Shown in pieces: positions 55,601-64,000 of a stretch of DNA of 64,000 nt (position 1 is its first letter; the number at the start of each line of letters is the position of its first letter). Where the stretch lies: assembly GCA_013398175.1 (NCBI GenBank), contig VZRZ01003178.1:6730-70729 (forward strand), given 5' to 3'. The stretch is from Climacteris rufus (taxonomy: Eukaryota; Chordata; Aves; Passeriformes; Climacteridae). The notes under the pieces were generated by a model. That model worked only from the letters and a program-made list of their open reading frames with translations. It did no database searches and was not told the origin of the DNA. Made by a program: the position numbers and the translations under genes.

Positions 55601-58600
55601 GACACAAACTAGGGAGATTTGTGCTTTAGTCGTTCAGATGGTATACAAACATGCTAGGTTTTCATGTACTTACCGTTTTACAACAGGGTTTTTACAGAAA
55701 AAAGTGACAGCATTTGTTTTCTACAAGTTTGTCAATCTAAATAGATACTAGATTAGACAAACTGTGATTTTAGGTTTGATAAATACATACGCAAAGTCTT
55801 TCAAATAAAGAACTGATTTAATTGTAAATTTCAAAATTGAAAATCTTTCTCTAAGAAAGCATAAGTAAGATTTTCATCAGCAATGCTGTAGTACAGCAGG
55901 CTGAATCTTGATAGCTGAATTTGGTGGCCATCCTAGCAATCCCAGCTCTTAATTCAGACTTAGAGCTGTGTATTCACTGCGTGTTTTTAAACTTATTGTG
56001 CCATTGTTTTTCTCGTGCAGCCAAGTATATCTGACAAGACTCCAGCATCACTGAAAATAATTTACAGAGGTCTACATAGTTGTTTGTTGCGTTTAACATC
56101 AGTTTGTTCATAGCTTGAGCTGTGATTTGGATCAATAGCTCTGGGTGGTGAACTGTACATTAAGAAGCATGAAGCTGCCATTGTTTTACTGAAGCCTTGG
56201 ATGTTATGAATTATTGGCGCTGTTGGAAAACTGTTTTTGTTGTTAGTGTAGCCCAGTTAATCATACCAAAGGGATGTTTAGTGCTCTCCTAACTTGTTGA
56301 AAATGATGTGTGCTTATCCAAGTTAGCTAATCAATGTATTCCTGTCTGTTCAGAGGTGGCCTCAGCAACATGCTGTTTCAGTGCTCGCTGCCTGACACCG
56401 TTGAGACAGTGGCAGATGAGCCACGGAAAGTTCTCCTGCGCTTATACGGTGCAATCCTGCAGATGGTGAGTACATAGAGTGCTTTGGGAGTGGGAGGGTC
56501 TCTGTAGCTTCACTGTCACGTGTTGGAGATCTTAATTTGTGACATTATGCAGCTTTATCCTGCGGGGAATGTGTTTTTGAGGTGGGGATAGTTTGCTAGC
56601 TGAAAGCAGTTTTCTTTATGGTTTGTTATTGGCTAGAACTTACACTCGTTTCTACACAGATCCTGACTGGCGTGTATTAGCTGAAGGCTCATTTGCTGTT
56701 TGTTTGAGCAATAATGTTTTGTTTATGGTCTGAAGTTTGGACTGCGGTGTTTCAGAAAAGTTTGCTTCTGTACAGAGTGTAGGACTTTGACATAACTAGC
56801 AAGATTACAAGAGACTAAACTGCTTAATTTTAATCTTGGTAGCACTTACGAATCTTGGAGATTAGTTGAAGGTTTTGTCAAGCTTGTACACTGCTCAAGC
56901 ACTTTATTAGATCTCATGGGTAATTGTGTTGCTGGAAAATCTGTCTGTAGTGTTAGAATAAAAATGAAGCGTGAACGTCAATACTGTACAGTTGTCTCAT
57001 TCCAAAACATGCTTTCCTAAATGTGTGATATGCCTCATAGCTGGCATAGAAGCTTAACCAGATGTTTTGTTGAACTCCTTTAATGTTACTTTTCTTTGGT
57101 TAGTCAAATGTAAATAATATTTAAATTTGTCAAACCTTAAGAGAAGTGGTTGGCAAATCTGTTTCAAATAGTAACGTTTAAAAGCAAGAATATTTTTGTA
57201 AATGTGATCTCTTCTAAAGCTTACAGACTGTTACTGTAGGACTGTACAGCAGATCTTATCCATCTCTGCTACACACTTGATTATATCGTAAATAAGCAAT
57301 CATAATGTGTTTAACCTTATGAAAAATTGCAGCTTCATAACATTACATCTGTATGTTGCCAATTGTTTCTATTTGACTTAGAGGGTCTGGTTTTATTATC
57401 CATTCATTTTATATTTTCCAGTACTCAGTCACTTACTTTGAGCAACTGATCCAATATCTGCAGAAGATTTTCTGTTCCTGAAATTTCAGCCCATTCTTCC
57501 TGCTTCTGCTGTCTTGACCAAGCTTACTATTAAAAGTCTCATTAGATACTGTTGCTTTACTGACTTTGAAGCTTTCTTTTTTTATATTATGTGAGTTATT
57601 AACTTTCCCATGGTAGCAAAGTTCACCAGAAATATGTAAAATATTCCAGTGGTTTGGAATAGCATGAATTGCTTGGCTACACCACCATATGTGTGTTGGG
57701 AAAGTGAAACTCTTAAACAAGAAAAGTGTGTAGAAGTTCATTAATTCAAGCTTAAATAGTCTTTAGTTTTAAAGAGAAACTAAAAGCAGAATGAAAAAAA
57801 TGGTGATGTGAAACTTTGCTTTCAAAATGACTCTTAGGACTGATGCGAAGTTAGGGATTTTTTTTCAGCATTATTGATGGCTTTAATGTAATGCTGAATT
57901 AGTATGTAGAAAGCTTGAGTAGGAACATGGGCTGTAAAACTGTTGTAGTGGTAGAGCTTCTGTTGCCCAAGAGCTGTGAAGAAATATGGCCTTTCCCTTA
58001 CATTTTAAAGGAAAAATAAAGTAGACTTTAGCATTTGATTGCCCTCTTCTTCCCTCAAAGTATTTTTTAACTTACTTTTTCTCTGCCCCTATCCATTGAA
58101 GAAATCAAAATAAATTTTTGGGCTCTAAAATCAGAACTAATTTGGTTTGAAAATTGAAAGTGTGTTCATAACTTTCTAACCTTTCTACTCTTGGTGTTGA
58201 AGGATCTTTTGAGATGTCTAACTTCCTTTATTTCCGTAGTGGCAGTGAAATGACTGCTCTTGTTGGTGCAGTTCACTAATGGTTAAGTAAGCAGAGAAAG
58301 TCCCAAGGTAAAACTTTGATTGCATTGAGGTTCACAATTTTTGTCAACAAACATTTGTCTCTTCCAGCCCCTTTACCTTAAATGCAAGTTAAAATATAAG
58401 CAAACTGTTTTCTTGGGGTATTTTGAAAACCTCACATAGGATTCCTGCGAGTTTCTGGGTGGCATAAGCAGAATGCTATGACAAGCCTGTTAAGAGGGAG
58501 TAATTTGATATTTTTTAGTAAAGTTGCTTAAAAACACTGTAGAAATTAAGGGACACTGCTTAAGTTGAGTTTTGAGACCTTATGTTAAAATCACAACTTA

Positions 58601-61600
58601 ATTCTCAATGACTTAATTGTAACTGCCACTGGGTATTAGTAGTTACCACTTGTTTGTTTGAGCCTTTGTAGCATGTTTTAACTTTGTCCGTTTTACTTTC
58701 TGTTGAAATTGGAGCACAAACCAGTGATATCAGCTCTTCTTATCCCTTTACTGTAAATACTGTATACCTATAGCAACCTGCACCAAATTGTTGTATGTAC
58801 AGAAGACAAGTTTAAGTTAAAATTTTGAATACAAGGGAAAAATAGATACCTGGTTACTAACTTAAGAATGAATGATACTGGCACCATAATTCTTTGAGCC
58901 ACCTTTTAAAGGAACCTTTTTTTGCAGTTTGAAAATAGCTCCAGTTTGCTTATTATTACTTTTGGAAGACACAAATGTCAGTACATGAAACTCATCCAGT
59001 ATAAACCATGCCAGCTGGCTAAAGCTGCCACACAGGGAAGGCTTTGTGCCTTCCTCTGTCATAGCTGATATGTTTAAGCCAATTTTTTGTGTGCATGACT
59101 GTTTTGGGGGGAGCTGGGTGGAGATGAACTGAGCTGGCTCGGCCATTATGATGAATGGTCACACTGGCATGGATGTTTATAAATCAAGGACTTCTCTTGA
59201 GTATATCCTTGAGCAGAACTTTTTTTTTAAGACAAATACTGTACTTGTGACAGATTAAAGTACTAACCACATTAAAACTCCGATGTTTGAGGCACAATGC
59301 AGATATGTCCTACATTGACAAAAGGGGAATGTCTTACTCTGCTTCACTTATTCTTGCTCCAGCTTAGTTGTTAAATTTGAAGGGGAGCACTGAAAGTCAA
59401 ACTCGTCATGACAAAATGTCTTTAACTGTTGCTAGTATTAGTGTTAACAACTGGAACAAAAGGTTCTCCAACCATATGCCACTTAATGTCCAGACTTTAA
59501 AATTGGATTTCATATGCAGATCACTGTAGTGTTTCTACTTAATTTCAGAATAACATCTTGAAAATGCTGTTAGGATTTTGACATAAGATAGCATCGACAA
59601 AAAATAAGCTCAAATTAAGGTGAATTTTTAAGTTCACCTATCTAAAGGTAACTTGGAGATTTATTCCCATTCTTTTACACATGTCAAAAGAACCTTGAAC
59701 TCTGATTTACTGGGGCTCTGTTACTTTACAACAGCCAAAACAAAATTTGTATTCAAACAAGGAAAACCAAACCAGTATATACCTAATGTTCCTCCCTGGT
59801 CTCTCAATTTCTCTGTGAGCAGATGCTAAATGAGTATAAATGGTTGCCACAGTTCTGTGGTAAATCTTTTTCCATACCTGCCTTGCTGCCTTTTATTTTG
59901 TGTAACTAAATAAAATGCAGACTGCTGTGTAACTGTAATTATCAACGTCTTCTGTGGTTGTTGGTGTCCATGTCTGTTTGTAGCATGGAGTAACTACAAA
60001 TCCCTGGCACTGGCAGACGGCTTGAAAGAAACCAAGCACCTCTTACGGGGATATATTTGTGTTGGGTGGCATTAAGGGGGTTCTGGGGGTAATGTACCAC
60101 TTTAGTTGTATATGCATGTGTTCTCTGCTGCAGGCTTGCCCATGCGATCGTGCCTAGAGCACTCTGGTTTCCAGGTGACAGACACGATTCACGGTATAGT
60201 ATGAGATCTCTGAAGTGGAGCATTCTCTACAGCTTTCATTTTCTTTAGTACTGGATTTCATTGTTTAAAAGTAAGCCTTAAGTAGCACCAGCTACTGTCT
60301 GTGCATCTGAATGTTTACAGCCATAACAGAATATCAGAAAACTGCCCCTTCCTTTTCTCTGTTCCCTCATGAGAGAATGGTAACTTGAACTGTAGAGGAT
60401 TGGAGATGTGGCTTTTGTGGGGCTTGAATTGGGAATTCTTCATGTGCTAGGCTTTTAGGACTTCAGCAAATTAGTATCAGTTCATTCAGGTCTGACAGGG
60501 ATAAGTGATGGATGGTAGATCCTTAGAAGCTGAAAGTTATTGCTGAATCTAAAGCTGGTTTTGTTCCATACACTGAAGTTCAAATTGATGTCTTCTAACA
60601 GCTTCTAGAAAAGTTTTTCCTGCACATGTCACCTCTAACCTCTGACGCAGTTCCTTGTGATGCTTTCTTGAGATTTGTGTTCCTAGGGATTTGTCTAAAT
60701 CAAAGTATTGCAGTATTTTTATGTGTTGAAAACTAAAGCTGAGCAAGCTCAGAAAAATTGAGTTAAAAATGTTAGATTTGAATTTGTGAGCAGAGCTCAA
60801 AGTTATTTAAGGGAAAAAAAAGGATGCAAGTTCCTTCTCTGTACAGAATTCTCTGGCCAAGCATCATTTGGATTTTTTGGTAGAGACCTCATCTTTCAGC
60901 TACAAGAGAAATAAACTGGGGGCATTAAGGAGAACTCAGTTTTCTGTGTCAAATTGCCAGACATATAAACACTGTCTGGTCATCTTCTGTTCACAGATCA
61001 ATGTGCACTGTTTCCCATTGTAGGATTTTCATCTTGTGTCCTGCACTAAAATCAATTTACACAATCACAAATTAGACTCTAAACAACTTCTGTTGCATTT
61101 AGTTGTCCTCCCTTACTAAAACTGTAGTGAACTTTCTCAGGGCTTTGAGAATAAATCTTTCCACAATACAAGAAGCTCTGAACAAATATTTAAAGAAATC
61201 CTAAAGCTGTAGAACACATGTCCATTTCTAGTTAGTTTCCATATAGAGACAACAATTAAAAAGCTCTAGCAATTATTCAGTAATTCTCTTTTTTTGGGTA
61301 ATTAAAAATCTCCTCATTTCGATTGATGTAAATAGCTCCCAGAATCAGACATAAATTGGAGTGAGCTATTAGAATTATGAAAACACTGAAGTTTTGATTG
61401 GTTTAATCAAAAACAAGTGAGCTGTGTAGGTTGATGAAATCATTATATGAGATGCTTAATTTTGAACTGCTGTTCTCATAGGTGATTGTGCAATCAGGAA
61501 CCAATCAAATTTTACTACTTCAATATCTGTTAAACTCTTAAACTTCTGATGCATAATATTGGATCCTGCTTACTTGTTCTTCTTGACCATGTGTACTGAA

Positions 61601-64000
61601 GTCTTCCCTAATCCTAGGCTGAGTACAGAGCCACTTCTAAAGACTGATCTTCTCCAAGCTCCCATTCATATTTGCAAATTTTTACAAGTTTGTATTTGTT
61701 TTCTTCTGAAAACTAATGCTCCAGGCTGAGGGAACAGAAAAGAGGAAGGGATGCCACAGAATGATGGCATCTTGTGATGACTCTGCAGTAAAGCCCTAAC
61801 TATCTATCCCTTTCTAATGGCACAGTAGATGCCATTAGACTATCTCCAACACTAATTTGAGGTGGACTCCTGGAACTGGCTAGCTCTTTATGCAGTATGA
61901 CTTCTGGAAAGCAGATGCCAGTTCAGGTTGTAGGCAAAAGTCTAATCTGCTTACCTTCTGATGCACTGAACCATTCTGAGAGCACCATTTGTCAGGAAAG
62001 ACTCCTGAATGGTGAGTAACTTTCTGACTGTTCAAGAAAAATCTGAGAGTGGTATTGATGTAGAACATGCTTGTTCAGAGAAGCCCTCTGTAAATGATTT
62101 TAATGCTATTGAGTAGTTACACATTTAGCTGTAGTGAATATGTTTGGACTTTATTAATTTCATTGAAAGTAATATAAAGTAATAGTAGTTTCCATATTGT
62201 CTTGTTTTAAACTTATATGGTAGTGTTATGGGAAGTACTTGCTGAAAGACCATCGATTGATGTTAACTATCCTTCTTCTATAGCTTCTGACATACTGTAA
62301 CTGCATAGCCTGTGTAAATCATTAGCTTGTTGTATTGTACTTAAGGCAGCTGGTGTTGCTTAACTGTGTTCCATTAAGTTCATATTTCCACCCTTGTTTT
62401 GGACATGTTAGAGCTTTGGAACAGAAAGGTATGCACATGGTTCTGTGAATGAAATGCTTGTGTTCAGAAGGTGGAGATGCAGGCTGCCTTTATGGGCCTC
62501 TAAAGCTAGTCTGGTTTAAACAGTCAGTGGTGGAATTGCAACATAAATAGCAGCCACAAACTGTCACTAATTCTAAGCAGATATTTGCTTTCTCTTCTCC
62601 TTACCTTCAAACCCTTTAAAGGACAAGGTTTTTAATATATCTTGAATTTTAAACGTGCAGCTCTATTAAAAGCATGTGCCATTGAGGGTTCAATTGCTGG
62701 GGTATGGTTTAATATTCTGAAACTGCTTTATAATGACTGTTAATAACCCTAGCACAATACATTATGCATGGAATTCATTAAAGTTTTGCCAGGGTACTGT
62801 AGCATTTACTGAGACACCTTTAGCTTACGTGTGCAATTCTTTTGTAGAAAAGACTTGGATTTGCAGCCAGTGATACATTGGACATATAGCCCAGACAGCA
62901 TGCTCTAAATCAGAAAATTTTAGCTACAAGAAATTTGGAAGATAAGGTAATAGGAAAAAGCAAATGCTTTGCAACCTTCATAAAATGCCTCTTTCAATAG
63001 TCCTTCTAAGGCTTTTATGTAATCTCTGTAATGTGTCTCAAGTGCTTTGGCTGGAAGAATCTCATCCCAGATGTCATGCAGAGGGACTTAATTTTCTCTT
63101 AATTAAAAACATTCCTCTAAGCTTATGGTGCATTGAAATCTTGTTTTGAAAGACTGGGAAACAATAAAAACATACCTGAAAATCAGGTGGCTTTGAGTGG
63201 CTCGGTCTCAGTGGCGCATCCTTTTGAAAGACTTTGGAATTGTTGGAAGTGTGGTGGTCAGAGGTCAGATGGATACTAGTGCTGTAGCTGTCACAGATCC
63301 AAGACAGTGTTGAGACTTCTAGTTAATTGTAGCTGGTACTTCTACTCCCTTTGTTCTGGTGGTTGCAGGTGAATAATTTTAAATTTCTTCTTCTCATTGT
63401 CTTTGCTTTTTCTCATTCATAGAGGTCCTGTAATAAGGGCGAGTCTGTACAGTCTCAGAAGGAAAATGACTTGCAAGTGAGTAATTACATTTGCTTATTT
63501 CACAGAATTTTGTAGATTATAGGGAAATGTGGGATCCTGCTTGCTTTAAACCAGTAGTTACTCCACCTGGACTGTGTCTAGAAAATGTAAAAAGTAATGA
63601 AGAAGTTTATTTGTTCATAGAAGCAACATTATAATGTGAGTGTCTGGACATAGTTTGGAAAGATTTAAGCATCCCACATTATGAAGAAACAGCCCTAAAG
63701 GGTTTGTTACCATTTTGAACATTGGTATCAGTACTGATTGCTGTTTCTAGTAGTAGACCTTTCCTTCTTAAGTAGATGAAGGTCAGTACTCTGCTTTACC
63801 TAATCCCTAATTTTTTATTAAATTGATGAACTCCTCTGAGGAAAATATATGGAGCTGGAGAGCTCTTGAACATAATGTGTTTCTGATTAGCCTTGTGCTT
63901 GAATTCTCTGCTCTGCAAATTTTAAAGTTCTTGCATTTAGAACGATTTATTCTCATGCAGCACAATGTTTAGCTGAGTGTAACTTTTCATAAAGTCATCT
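52515..64000 (+). CDS. CHKA: CHKA, choline kinase alpha (5' part, runs off the window; exon 1 interrupted by Ns)
   Basis: Three exons match choline kinase alpha: exon 1 from ATG 52515 (MKTKFCNGDADPSPLGLLLG), exon 2 at 56354-56465 (GGLSNMLFQCSLPD, then DEPRKVLLRLYGAILQM) and an 18-codon exon at 63423-63476. The enzyme phosphorylates choline with ATP in the cytosol, the first step of the CDP-choline (Kennedy) pathway to phosphatidylcholine. It works as a dimer. GGLSN is the ATP-binding loop. The catalytic Brenner and choline-kinase motifs are in later exons outside the window. The start is supported by an in-frame TGA at 52437-52439 upstream, G at -3, and the conserved MKTKFC beginning. Confidence 0.95.
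52644..53080. other. Assembly gap (437 Ns) inside CHKA exon 1
   Basis: Unknown bases in the GC-richest part of the island. The real missing length may differ from 437. The sequence resumes with g|gtgcgc at 53081, which could be the exon 1 donor or plain intron. Any open frame that spans the Ns is not a real prediction. Confidence 0.98.
53082..56353 (+). other. CHKA intron 1
   Basis: Starts in the gap or at 53082 and ends at the ttcag acceptor at 56349-56353. Its first 200 bases are GC-rich and the rest is AT-rich and unique-looking. No other exon, RNA gene or repeat was recognised. Confidence 0.75.
56354..56465 (+). CDS. CHKA: CHKA exon 2 (ATP-loop exon)
   Basis: 112 bases: one base completing an Arg codon, then 37 codons beginning GGLSNMLFQCSLPD and ending LRLYGAILQM. 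It matches mammalian CHKA almost residue for residue, apart from the short TVETVA linker. GGxSN forms the nucleotide-binding loop. The donor gtgagt at 56466 falls on a codon boundary. Confidence 0.97.
56466..63422 (+). other. CHKA intron 2 (about 7 kb)
   Basis: Phase-0 intron from gtgagt to cattcatag. AT-rich, with no clear CR1 copy, RNA gene or additional exon recognised in either strand. Confidence 0.75.
63423..63476 (+). CDS. CHKA: CHKA 18-codon cassette exon
   Basis: 54 bases between a tcattcatag acceptor and a gtgagt donor encode RSCNKGESVQSQKENDLQ in frame. Mammalian CHKA has an 18-residue alternatively included exon at this place (RSCNK...KENEFQ from memory), which separates the two main isoforms. 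Because it is 54 bases and phase 0 on both sides, it can be included or skipped without frame change. Confidence 0.95.
63477..64000 (+). other. CHKA intron 3, beginning
   Basis: AT-rich sequence after the gtgagt donor. The window ends inside it. No further exon was recognised. Confidence 0.8.

Overview
The window is vertebrate nuclear DNA, almost certainly from a bird. Two widely conserved vertebrate genes are split by long GT-AG introns, CR1 retroposons of the avian/reptilian type are present, and the introns and repeats are compact. No bacterial, viral or selfish operon-like system was found. The interesting content is in gene structure and regulation.

Layout: (1) Positions 1-20,880 hold all the coding exons I could find of KMT5B (SUV420H1), the histone H4 lysine-20 di/trimethyltransferase, on the + strand. 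Nine coding exons run from an ATG at 209 to a TAA at 19,523, followed by a 3' UTR of about 1.35 kb. The first, non-coding exon and the promoter lie before the window. (2) Positions 20,881-51,500 form about 31 kb of intergenic DNA with no gene I can support. It contains three CR1 fragments (two head-to-tail near 23.7-24.35 kb, one near 42.3-42.5 kb), a diverged ~175-200 bp direct repeat pair at 31.5 and 32.0 kb, a probable ancient repeat remnant near 29.1 kb and a few microsatellites. (3) Positions 51,500-53,300 form a CpG-rich island with the CHKA promoter (two CCAAT boxes, a TATA box, an initiator-like site) and CHKA exon 1, which runs into a 437-base run of Ns. (4) Positions 53,300-64,000 hold CHKA introns 1-3 with exon 2 (56,354-56,465) and an 18-codon exon (63,423-63,476) matching the alternatively included exon of mammalian CHKA. 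The rest of CHKA lies beyond the window.

Both genes are on the same strand, KMT5B upstream of CHKA. As I recall, this matches the neighbouring arrangement on human 11q13, which supports orthology. They are functionally separate: KMT5B writes H4K20me2/me3 for heterochromatin and DNA repair, and CHKA makes phosphocholine in the Kennedy pathway.

Points worth checking: a conserved short KMT5B isoform made by reading through the donor of the eighth coding exon; a 20-nt exon carrying the SET-domain NHxCxPNC core; a serine-rich linker exon known from mammals that I could not find; an upstream ORF overlapping the KMT5B start; and the assembly gap in CHKA exon 1.
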